A program made the position numbers and the translations under genes. A stretch of DNA of 64,000 nt from Sphingomonas aerolata (GTDB lineage: Bacteria > Pseudomonadota > Alphaproteobacteria > Sphingomonadales > Sphingomonadaceae): NCBI RefSeq assembly GCF_003046295.1, contig NZ_PZZN01000003.1:806001-870000 (forward strand), written 5' to 3'. This document shows, one piece after another, positions 27,566-35,937 of the stretch; position 1 is the stretch's first letter, and every line of letters starts with the position of its first letter. The notes under the pieces are model-generated. The model saw nothing but the letters and a program-made list of their open reading frames with translations, did no database searches and was not told the origin of the DNA.

Positions 27566-29962
27566 ATGCATATCGCCCCAGCCCGTGTCGTCACGCAGCC
27601 GTCCGACGATTCCCGAAGCACGGTATCGCCGAGCTGGTCGCGCCTGATCGCGCGATTTGCCGTTGGGGTTTCGCTGGCGACGATTGCGACGAGCGGGTTC
27701 GCAGCGCCGATCGCGACGGTCGATCGCAACGGCAGCCTGGTTTCGATCGAGGCCTATGCCCCCAACATCGTCCGAGTGACGATCGCGACCGACCGCGGGC
27801 AGGTCGACGCCCCCCCGGGCGACGGTCCCAACGCCAAGCCCAATGCCGCAGGCTGGACGTACCGCAACGACGGAGGCGCCGATATCTTCACGTCCGCCGC
27901 GCTGTCGCTTTCGGTCGATGCCAAGCCCTGGCCCAAGGCCCCCACGCAGATGGAGCGCTATTTCGCGCCATCGCTGCCGCCGGTGTCGGTGACGATCCGC
28001 AAGCCCGACGGCACGATGCTGACGCAGATGACCGGGTGGGAGATGGGGCCGCATACCGTCAACGGCGAAAAGACGTTCCGCGTCGGTGCAAGCTTCGCCT
28101 CGCCCGCCGACGAGCATTATTACGGGCTGGGCCAGAACCAGGAAGGCAAGCTCGACCTGCGCGGCCGCACGATCGACTGCCGCCACAATTACGATGCGCC
28201 CGCAGGTGAGACGGTCTGCGTGCCCTTCATGGTCACCAACAAGGGCTATGGCATCGTCTGGGACAATCCATCCTCGACCGTCGTGTCCCCCGGCCTCCAC
28301 AGTGCGACGCACTGGCAGTCGGAAGTCGGCGAGCGCGTCTCCTTCTTCGTCATCACCGGCGCGACCACCGACGAGATCTATGCCGGCTACGCCACGCTGA
28401 CCGGGACGACCCCGCTGCCGCCAAAGGCCGCGTTCGGGCTTATCCAGAGCAAGGCGCGGTACGAGACGGAGAAGGAACTGCTCGGCATCGCCGACGGGTA
28501 TCGCAGCCGCGGCCTGCCGCTCGACATCATGGTGCTCGACTGGTTCTACTGGTCGCGCATGGGTCAGCTCGACATCGACCGAACCTATTTCCCCGATCCC
28601 AAGGGCATGAACGACAAGCTCAAGGCGATGGGGATGCACTCGATCATCAGCGTCTGGCCCCGGTTCGAAAAGGAATCGCGCTACTTCAATCTGCTGTCGA
28701 GCAAGTCCTGGCTGCTGAAGGACAAGGATGGCAACGCCGTCGACGGCCTGCCGATCCGGTCCGATCGTGCAGGCGCCTTGCTCGACAGCACCAACCCCGA
28801 CGCGCGCAACTGGTTCTGGGAGCGGATCCGCGACAATATCGCCAGCCAGGGCTTCGACTGGTTCTGGCTCGACGAGACCGAGCCCGATCTCGTGCCCGAC
28901 GGCAGCTTCTATTCGATCGGCTCGGGCGACCGTTATCACAACGTCTTCCCGCTACTCCACACGATGAGCGTCGCGGACGGGTCGGCACGGGATCGCCCCA
29001 CGATGCGCAACCTGATCCTGTCGCGCGCCGCCTATCTGGGCGCCCAGCGCAATGGCGGGCTGTTCTGGTCGTCGGACATCAAGTCGACCTGGGAGGCGCT
29101 GCACCGGCAGGTGCCCGCCGGACTCGGCTTCACCGCGAGCGGCATGGCCTATTGGGGCAGCGACATCGGCGGCTGGCAATGGCCGAACGGGCCCAAGGCG
29201 ACCCGTCAGGTGCTGCTCGATCCGGCGGGCGCGACCGCGATGGCGCCCGACTATGCGGATTATCCCGAGCTGTTCACGCGCTGGTTCGCCTATAGCGTGT
29301 TCACGCCGACCTTGCGGATCCACGGCCAGCGCCCGGCCACCGCGCTCTGGGAATATGGAACCGCGGCCGAACCCGTTCTCGCGAACTTCCTGAAGCTGCG
29401 CTATTCGCTGATGCCGTACATCTATTCGCTCGGGCGCCACACCTATGAGAGCAATGCGCCGATGATGCGCGCGCTGTTCATGGATTTCCCGAACGATCCC
29501 AACGTCGCCGACATGGGCGATGAATATATGTTCGGGCCCGCCTTCCTCGTCGCCCCCGTCACCGAACAGGGCAAGACCAGTCGCCAGGTCTATCTGCCGG
29601 CCGGGGCAGACTGGTATGATTACTGGACCAACCAGCGCTTCACCGGTGGGCAGACCGTCACCGCGAACGCAGCGATCGACAGGATCCCGCTGTTCGTGCG
29701 CGCCGGGTCGATCATCCCGATGGGCGTCCAGGTCCCGAGCACCGCGACGGCGCAGTCGCTTGAGGCCATTCGCGTCTATCCCGGCGCGGATGCCAGTTTC
29801 GCGCTCTACGACGACGACGGCGTGACCAACGACTATCGGACCAAGGGCGGCCGCAAGGCGACCCTCCGCTGGGACGACAAGACCCGGCGCCTGACCGCGT
29901 CGGGCAAGCTGCCGACCGGGCAGGACGCCGGGTCCCTGGTCCAGATCGTGGCACCGAAGTGA
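27566..29962 (+). CDS. GH31 alpha-glycosidase (alpha-xylosidase/alpha-glucosidase family)
   Basis: A 798-residue exported glycosidase. A signal peptide (cut about FAAP) precedes an N-terminal beta-sandwich with the family's YYGLGQNQEGKLDLRG (about 190-206). The catalytic barrel carries the WxDxxE nucleophile motif WLDETE (D436) and the acid/base D533 in GSDIGG; C-terminal beta-domains follow. Start ATG 27566 follows GAGAGGA. The GH31 family includes alpha-xylosidases that remove the non-reducing xylose of xyloglucan; the surrounding fucosidase and galactosidases favour that activity, but alpha-glucosidase or transglucosidase activity cannot be excluded from sequence. It leads a plus-strand unit with GH29. 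Confidence 0.9.
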   Translation: MHIAPARVVTQPSDDSRSTVSPSWSRLIARFAVGVSLATIATSGFAAPIATVDRNGSLVSIEAYAPNIVRVTIATDRGQVDAPPGDGPNAKPNAAGWTYRNDGGADIFTSAALSLSVDAKPWPKAPTQMERYFAPSLPPVSVTIRKPDGTMLTQMTGWEMGPHTVNGEKTFRVGASFASPADEHYYGLGQNQEGKLDLRGRTIDCRHNYDAPAGETVCVPFMVTNKGYGIVWDNPSSTVVSPGLHSATHWQSEVGERVSFFVITGATTDEIYAGYATLTGTTPLPPKAAFGLIQSKARYETEKELLGIADGYRSRGLPLDIMVLDWFYWSRMGQLDIDRTYFPDPKGMNDKLKAMGMHSIISVWPRFEKESRYFNLLSSKSWLLKDKDGNAVDGLPIRSDRAGALLDSTNPDARNWFWERIRDNIASQGFDWFWLDETEPDLVPDGSFYSIGSGDRYHNVFPLLHTMSVADGSARDRPTMRNLILSRAAYLGAQRNGGLFWSSDIKSTWEALHRQVPAGLGFTASGMAYWGSDIGGWQWPNGPKATRQVLLDPAGATAMAPDYADYPELFTRWFAYSVFTPTLRIHGQRPATALWEYGTAAEPVLANFLKLRYSLMPYIYSLGRHTYESNAPMMRALFMDFPNDPNVADMGDEYMFGPAFLVAPVTEQGKTSRQVYLPAGADWYDYWTNQRFTGGQTVTANAAIDRIPLFVRAGSIIPMGVQVPSTATAQSLEAIRVYPGADASFALYDDDGVTNDYRTKGGRKATLRWDDKTRRLTASGKLPTGQDAGSLVQIVAPK

Positions 29963-30056
29963 TCGGTAGCCGCGTCACCGCACGGCTCCTGACCGGGTTG
30001 CCGACGGCAGCGGGCGCGCGCGTTGACGGCGCGCCCGCCAGATCCGTCGCAACTCC

Positions 30057-31694
30057 GTGAGCATCGACCTCAGCCGTCGGTCGGTTCTCGCCGGTATTGC
30101 TGCACTCGGACCCGCAACCCATGCGCTCGCACAGAGCCCGATGGGGCTGGCGCGGGGCCCGGTGCAGCCGACCTGGCAATCGCTGGTCGATCACTATCGC
30201 TACCCCGAGTGGTTTCGTGATGCGAAGCTTGGCCTGTGGTCGCATTGGGGCCCGCAATCGGTGCCCGAGCAAGGCGACTGGTATGGGCGCTTCATGTATA
30301 TGCAGGGCCATCCAGCGTACGAACATCACCTCAAGACCTATGGCCATCCGACCCGATCGGGGATGATGGAGGTGATGAACCGCTGGACCGCGGCGCGCTG
30401 GGACCCCGACGCGCTGATCGCGCGCTATGCCAAGGCGGGGGCGAAATATTTCGTCTCGCTCGCAAATCATCACGACAATCTCGACTGCTACGACAGTCGC
30501 TATCACGCGTGGAATTCGCTCCGCGTCGGGCCGAAGCGCGACGTCGTTGGCATCTGGGAGAAGGCCGCGCGCAAGGTCGGGCTGAAGTTCGGCGTCTCGA
30601 ACCATGCGGCACATAGCTGGCACTGGTATCAGACCGCCTATGGCTATGATCCGATCGGGCCGCGCAAGGGACAGCGCTACGACGCGTTCACGCTCCGGGC
30701 CGCCGATGGCCACGGTACATGGTGGGACGGGCTCGATCCGCAACAGCTCTATACGGGCGCGCACGCGGTCCTGCCGAACGGCATCGACACGATTGCGGCG
30801 ATGAACGCCTGGCACGATGCGCATGACGGCCAGTGGATCGAGACCCCGCCGCCGAACGACCCGTCCTATGCCGCGAAATGGCTGCTCCGGCAGACCGACC
30901 TGATCGACAAATACAAGCCGGACTTCTGCTATTTCGACGATTACGAGCTGCCGTTCGGCCCGATCGGGCTCCAGGCGGCGGCGGATTACTATAATCGGTC
31001 GATCGCCTGGCACGGCAAGATCGATGTCGTGCTGACCGCCAAGCAGCTGAAACCCTATGCCCGGTTTGGCCTGGTCCAGGACGTCGAACGCGGCTTCACC
31101 GACCATCTGTGGGACGAGCCGTGGCAGACCGATACGTGTATCGGCGACTGGTTCTACAATGTCGCGCGCCTGAACGACAAAAGCTACAAGACCGCCGAAC
31201 AGGTCATCCAGCGGCTTGCCGACGTGGTGTCGAAGAATGGCAATCTGCTGCTCTCGATCCCGCAGCCCGGTGACGGCTCGATCGACGGCGAAGAGGAAAA
31301 GATCCTCGACGGCATGAGCCGCTGGATCGCGATCAACGACGAGGCGATCTTCGGCTCGCGACCGTGGCGGATCTACGGCGAAGGCCCGACCAAGCTGCAG
31401 ACGGGGATGCAGAACGAGCAGTCTGCGGGGGTGTTCACGCCGCGCGACGTGCGCTTCACCACGAACAAGGGCGCGCTCTATGCGCTGTTCCTCGGCTGGC
31501 CACGCGGCGACGTGACGATCGAGGCGCTCGCACGCCACCGCTTCGCCGACGGCGTCGTCGAGCGCATAACGTTGCTCGGCGGCGACCGCATAGCGCACCG
31601 CCGCGACCCGCACGGCCTGCATTTCGCAATGCCCGCCGACCGCGGCGACGGCTTCGTTCCGGTCGTCAAAATCGAGGGCCGCGGCCTGATCTAG
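30057..31694 (+). CDS. GH29 alpha-L-fucosidase, Tat-type signal
   Basis: A 545-residue retaining fucosidase. The N-terminus LSRRSVLAGIAAL resembles a Tat signal. Family features include FGLWSHWGPQSVPEQGDWYGR-like text at about 58-77 (KLGLWSHWGPQSVPE), the HHDNLDCYDS segment at about 140-150, KFGVSNHAAHSW, and the nucleophile region KPDFCYFDDYELPFG, where the catalytic Asp is expected. The Trp usually found in the WxDG nucleophile motif is replaced by Tyr. The start is a GTG at 30057. It removes terminal alpha-L-fucose, which caps galactose in plant xyloglucan. It follows GH31 by 94 bases on the same strand. Confidence 0.88.
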   Translation: MSIDLSRRSVLAGIAALGPATHALAQSPMGLARGPVQPTWQSLVDHYRYPEWFRDAKLGLWSHWGPQSVPEQGDWYGRFMYMQGHPAYEHHLKTYGHPTRSGMMEVMNRWTAARWDPDALIARYAKAGAKYFVSLANHHDNLDCYDSRYHAWNSLRVGPKRDVVGIWEKAARKVGLKFGVSNHAAHSWHWYQTAYGYDPIGPRKGQRYDAFTLRAADGHGTWWDGLDPQQLYTGAHAVLPNGIDTIAAMNAWHDAHDGQWIETPPPNDPSYAAKWLLRQTDLIDKYKPDFCYFDDYELPFGPIGLQAAADYYNRSIAWHGKIDVVLTAKQLKPYARFGLVQDVERGFTDHLWDEPWQTDTCIGDWFYNVARLNDKSYKTAEQVIQRLADVVSKNGNLLLSIPQPGDGSIDGEEEKILDGMSRWIAINDEAIFGSRPWRIYGEGPTKLQTGMQNEQSAGVFTPRDVRFTTNKGALYALFLGWPRGDVTIEALARHRFADGVVERITLLGGDRIAHRRDPHGLHFAMPADRGDGFVPVVKIEGRGLI

Positions 31695-31861
31695 GGCGTC
31701 GGGTTTCTCGGGGCTCGGCCATTGCTCCCCCTCGTGCGGACGTTCGAAGACCGAATACGCGGTCGCCACCAGCTTCCCAGCCAGTTATATCCGGATCCGG
31801 AGAAACCTGGGTAGCGCAGCGCCAAACGTCTTGGCGGGGCGGGATGAAAGGATGACGAGGG

Positions 31862-32881
31862 GTGAGCAATCTGGACTGGGCGCGCCCGCTTGCCGAGCGT
31901 GCGCGGGTGGACTCAGCAACGTTCGAAGCCGAAATCCTCAACCGTGGTGAGCCGGTAGTCCTGCGTGCTCAAGTCTCCGCCTGGCCGTCCGTCGCGGCGG
32001 CACGCGGCGGCGCCCGGAACGCGGCGCAATACATGGAGAAGTTCGATGGTGGTGTCCCCGTTCAGGTGATGGCGGGGCGGCCCGAGATACAGGGCCGCTT
32101 CTTCTACGACGATACCGTCCAGGGCTTCAACTTCAACCGTCAGATGGTTCCGTTGCGGCTGCTGCTGCCGGAATTGCTTCGGTTTGAAAACGATCCCGCG
32201 GCGCCCGTCCTCTATGCTGGGTCTGCGCCGACAGGACAGCTCCTGCCCGGCTGGAGCGAGGCAAACCCGCTCGACCTGACGTTACCGGGCGCGAAGGCGC
32301 GGGTGTGGATTGGCAACGCGACGCGGATTTCGACCCATTACGACGGATCGGCGAACCTGGCGTGCGTCGTGGCAGGCCGTCGCCGCTTCGTCCTGTTCCC
32401 GCCCGAACAGCTCGAAAATCTTTACGTCGGGCCGCTCGATCATACGATGGCGGGGCAGCCGGCGAGCATGGTCGACCCCGATGAACCCGACCTGGAACGC
32501 TATCCGCGCTTTGCCGAGGCGATGCGCCATGCGCTGGTCGCGGACCTTGGGCCCGGCGACGCGATCTTCATTCCGGCACTGTGGTGGCATAATGTGCGCT
32601 CGTACGAGCCGCTCAACATATTGGTTAATTATTGGGCCGAAGGGCACGAGGCGACGAGCCCGTTTACCGCGATGATCCATGCGCTGATGGCGGTACGCGA
32701 CCTACCGCCGCGCGAACGCGCGGTATGGCGGAAATGGTTCGATCACTATGCGTTCGACGACGCGGCCGAACGGGTCGCCGATCACCTGCCCGAGGCAGCA
32801 CGCGGCGTGCTCGGGGCGGCGTCGCCATCGCGGACGGATCGCATCAAGCAGTATCTCCTCCACGCACTAGGCGCGCGATAA
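31862..32881 (+). CDS. Cupin-like (Cupin_8 / FIH-type) oxygenase-fold protein
   Basis: A 339-residue JmjC/FIH-like protein of the cupin-like family. The Fe(II) facial triad is visible: H159-x-D161 in STHYDG and H243 in WWHNVRS; LVNYW after it is a family hallmark, and RRFVLFPPEQLENLYVGP matches Cupin_8 members. Related proteins are 2-oxoglutarate-dependent hydroxylases, but the function of those next to halogenases is unknown. The start is a GTG at 31862. It is on the GH31/GH29 strand, 167 bases after GH29, and converges on the halogenase operon with 32 bases between stops, so it ties the two groups together. Confidence 0.88.
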   Translation: MSNLDWARPLAERARVDSATFEAEILNRGEPVVLRAQVSAWPSVAAARGGARNAAQYMEKFDGGVPVQVMAGRPEIQGRFFYDDTVQGFNFNRQMVPLRLLLPELLRFENDPAAPVLYAGSAPTGQLLPGWSEANPLDLTLPGAKARVWIGNATRISTHYDGSANLACVVAGRRRFVLFPPEQLENLYVGPLDHTMAGQPASMVDPDEPDLERYPRFAEAMRHALVADLGPGDAIFIPALWWHNVRSYEPLNILVNYWAEGHEATSPFTAMIHALMAVRDLPPRERAVWRKWFDHYAFDDAAERVADHLPEAARGVLGAASPSRTDRIKQYLLHALGAR

Positions 32882-32913
32882 GCCTTCCCGGCGTCACCGC
32901 TGCCGCCCGGACG

Positions 32914-34422
32914 TCAGGCCGCAGTGCGACCGATCTGGTCCAGGAACTGCTGGTGCGACGGCATACGGTCGACCGCCAGCCGCATCGCATTTGCGATGTG
33001 CGTCATGCGCTTGTCGAGTTCGCCTTCGGGCAGCAGATCGGCGAGCGGATGGTAGCGCCTTGGAACAAGCCCCTGCCCGTGCATGACCGCGAGCCAGCTC
33101 GTCTCGCTGAACAGTTCATTGTCGTGGCGATATAGCCGGCCATTCTCGCGAAATATCGCGATGCGCTCTTCGAGCGACGTGGGCAACGCCATGCTCCGGC
33201 AGTACCGCCACAGCGGGGAGTCATCGCGGGTGGTGGCGGCATAATGCAGGATAATGAAGTCGCGCACCTGCTCATATTCGACGCGCGTGCGGCGATTATA
33301 ATAGTCGATGTCGTGCTGGTTGAAACGACGGTCCGGAAAGTTGGTGAGCAGGCGCGCAATGGCCGACTGGATCAGGTGGATCGACGTCGATTCGAGCGGT
33401 TCGAGAAAGCCGCTCGCCAGACCGAGCGCGACGACGTTGCGGTCCCAGGCCTTGTGCCGGACGCCGGCCTTGAACTTCAGGAAGTTCGGTTCCGACAGAG
33501 GATCACCGTCAAGCGCGGCGTTAAGCCCAGCGAGCGCTTCATCATCGCTCAGGTGATCGGAGCAGTAGACATAGCCGTTGCCGGTGCGGGACTGGAGCGG
33601 GATGCGCCATTGCCAGCCCGCCGCCTTGGCGGTGGCGCGGGTGTACGGAAGCGGGTCGGTGGTCCGGCGGCAGGCGCGCGCCACCGCGCGATCGCAGGGC
33701 AGCCAATGGCTCCAGTCCTCGAAGCCGGCGCCAAGCGCTTTGCTAATCAGGAGGCCGCGAAAGCCCGAACAGTCGATGAACAGGTCGCCCGCAACGCGGC
33801 TGCTGTCCTCCAGTGTCACCGCCTGGACATGACCATTGCCGCTGTCGAGGGCGACATCGACGATGCGCCCTTCGGTGCGCCGTACGCCACTGGCCTCGGC
33901 CCGCTCGCGCAGGTAGCGGGCGTAGAGCGAGGCGTCGAACTGGAACGCGTAACTGATCGTCCCGAGCGGCGAGCCGGCGCGGCTGTGGTCGGGACGCTGA
34001 AAACGCTGGGCCCGCGCGGCATCGGCGCCGATGCTGAATCGGTCCAGTTCGAGGGCCCCGCCGAGCTGGGCCTGACGAAGCCAGAAATGATGGAAGTGCA
34101 AACCCTCCATTTCCTGACCATAGGTGCCGAACGGATGAAAATAGCGGTCGCCGATGCGACCCCAATCGACGAACTCGATCCCCAGCTTGAACGTCGCAGC
34201 CGTGCGGCGGACGAAGTCGTCCTCGTCGATCCCGAGCAGCCGATTGAAATATTGCAGGTGCGGGATGGTCGCTTCGCCGACGCCGACCGTGCCGATCGCC
34301 TCCGACTCGATCAGCTCGATCTCGACCGCGCGACCCAGGACGCGGGACAGGGCTGCAGCCGCCATCCAGCCGGCGGTGCCGCCACCGACCACCACGATCC
34401 TGCGAATGGCAAGTTCGTCCAT
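32914..34422 (-). CDS. Flavin-dependent halogenase (tryptophan halogenase family), copy 1
   Basis: A 502-residue flavin-dependent halogenase. All key elements are present: GGGTAGW FAD motif (13-19), GTVGVGEATIP (44-54), catalytic Lys 79 in TFKLGIEFVDW, the WxWxIP motif (WQWRIP), and the EPLES segment with the second catalytic Glu. Members oxidise chloride or bromide with FADH2 and O2, holding hypohalous acid as a Lys adduct. Proteins of this receptor-linked group studied elsewhere (BrvH, Xanthomonas enzymes) brominate free indole, but their natural substrates are unknown. It is the last gene of the four-halogenase operon, 3 bases after copy 2. Confidence 0.92.
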   Translation of the reverse strand: MDELAIRRIVVVGGGTAGWMAAAALSRVLGRAVEIELIESEAIGTVGVGEATIPHLQYFNRLLGIDEDDFVRRTAATFKLGIEFVDWGRIGDRYFHPFGTYGQEMEGLHFHHFWLRQAQLGGALELDRFSIGADAARAQRFQRPDHSRAGSPLGTISYAFQFDASLYARYLRERAEASGVRRTEGRIVDVALDSGNGHVQAVTLEDSSRVAGDLFIDCSGFRGLLISKALGAGFEDWSHWLPCDRAVARACRRTTDPLPYTRATAKAAGWQWRIPLQSRTGNGYVYCSDHLSDDEALAGLNAALDGDPLSEPNFLKFKAGVRHKAWDRNVVALGLASGFLEPLESTSIHLIQSAIARLLTNFPDRRFNQHDIDYYNRRTRVEYEQVRDFIILHYAATTRDDSPLWRYCRSMALPTSLEERIAIFRENGRLYRHDNELFSETSWLAVMHGQGLVPRRYHPLADLLPEGELDKRMTHIANAMRLAVDRMPSHQQFLDQIGRTAA

Positions 34423-34425
34423 CGC

Positions 34426-35937
34426 TCAGCCCTCCGTCGCGGCGCAGTAGGACGCGATGAAGCTCGCATGTGTCGGCATGCGCGATGCAGCGTCCTTCAT
34501 CGCCGACGCCATGGATTGCAGGCTGTTCGCCACGTCGCGCGCGGGCAGCGCTGCGACGATCGGATCGGATCGTTCGGGCATGATTCCCTGGCCCAGCATG
34601 ACCGCCACCCAGCTCGGGCGGGCAAAAAGCTCGTCATCATAGCGGAAGATGCGCCCCGTTTCGCGGAACAGCTCCATCTTGTGCCGGAGGCTGTCCGGCA
34701 CGGTCATGGTCCGGCAATAGTGCCAGAACGGCGTATCGTCCCTGTTCGTCGCGACATAGTGCAGCACGATAAAGTCGCGCACCTGCTCGAATTTCTTCTG
34801 CATGTAGCGGTTATATTCTACTCTGAGTATATCGGGAATATCCCCGTTGGGGAAAAGCGATATGAAGCGGCTGATCCCTTCCTGGATCAGATAGAGCGAC
34901 GTCGACTCAAGCGGTTCCAGAAAACCAGCCGCCAACCCGATAGCGATACAATTGCCGCGCCAGAACTGCCGCCGGTGCCCGGCCTTGAAACGGATCGAGC
35001 GGGGCTCTGCGAGAAGCGCGCCCTCGACCCCCTTGCGCAGGACCCTCTCCGCTTCGTCATCGTCCATGAAGCTTCGACTGTAGATATGGCCATTGCCCAC
35101 GCGGCGTTGCGTCGGGATCCGCCACTGCCAACCGGCGGGGCGCGCCGTGGACCGGGTATAGGGCGGAGGCGGTCCGACATGCGCGCTCGGCACCGCCAGC
35201 GCGCTGTCGCACGGGAGCCAGGCGCTCCAGTCGACGAAATCGATGTCCAACGTCTGCCCGGTCAGCAGCGCGCGAAATCCCGTACAGTCGAAGAAGAAGT
35301 CGCCCTTGACGTGCGCACCCGAGTCCATCGTCACGGCGGCGATGCCGTCGTCCTGCGCGGTCAAATGAACCTCTTTCACCACGCCCTCAATGCGCTTGAC
35401 GCCCCGCTTCTCGGCGTAACGCCGCAGATATCGCGCGTACAGCGTCGCATCGAAATGATAGGCATAGCGAAGATGCGAGAACACCGATCGCGGGTTCGGG
35501 TCAGGCAGGGCGAAGCGACCCGCGCCGGCGGCAACCGCGGAGAGGCTGTAGTCCTCGATCGGTGCAGTGCCGCCCTCCCTGTTCAGGCGCAGCCAATATT
35601 GGTGGAAATCGATCCCCTCCATGTCGACACCGTGCTGGCCAAAGGGGTGAATGTAGCGGTCGCCCTTGTGACCCCAGTCGACGAACTCGATCCCGAGTTT
35701 GAACGTCGCCTCGGTGGCACGCATGAACTCGGCTTCGCTGATGCCGAGCATCTGGTTGAAGACCAGCATGTCCGGAATGGTGGCTTCTCCGACACCAACG
35801 GTGCCGATCGCATCGGACTCGATAACGGTGATGGACACGTCCTTGGTTTGAACAAGGCTGGAAAGCGCGGCGGCGGTCATCCAGCCGGCCGAGCCGCCGC
35901 CGACGATGACGATGGATCCTAGGGGGGCCTGCGTCAT
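34426..35937 (-). CDS. Flavin-dependent halogenase (tryptophan halogenase family), copy 2
   Basis: A 503-residue halogenase with the complete motif set: GGGSAGW (13-19), GTVGVGEATIP, catalytic Lys 80 in ATFKLGIEFVDWG, WQWRIP, and FLEPLES. Its ATG overlaps the stop of copy 3 by four bases (ATGA), indicating translational coupling. It differs from copy 1 in the substrate-facing regions, so the enzymes may act on different positions or substrates. No flavin reductase gene is adjacent, so FADH2 must come from elsewhere in the genome. Confidence 0.92.
   Translation of the reverse strand: MTQAPLGSIVIVGGGSAGWMTAAALSSLVQTKDVSITVIESDAIGTVGVGEATIPDMLVFNQMLGISEAEFMRATEATFKLGIEFVDWGHKGDRYIHPFGQHGVDMEGIDFHQYWLRLNREGGTAPIEDYSLSAVAAGAGRFALPDPNPRSVFSHLRYAYHFDATLYARYLRRYAEKRGVKRIEGVVKEVHLTAQDDGIAAVTMDSGAHVKGDFFFDCTGFRALLTGQTLDIDFVDWSAWLPCDSALAVPSAHVGPPPPYTRSTARPAGWQWRIPTQRRVGNGHIYSRSFMDDDEAERVLRKGVEGALLAEPRSIRFKAGHRRQFWRGNCIAIGLAAGFLEPLESTSLYLIQEGISRFISLFPNGDIPDILRVEYNRYMQKKFEQVRDFIVLHYVATNRDDTPFWHYCRTMTVPDSLRHKMELFRETGRIFRYDDELFARPSWVAVMLGQGIMPERSDPIVAALPARDVANSLQSMASAMKDAASRMPTHASFIASYCAATEG

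Noticed and set aside
33244..35922. An 892-codon plus-strand frame opposite halogenase copies 1 and 2
   Set aside because: Antisense shadow; repetitive pattern mirrors the similarity between the two halogenases.
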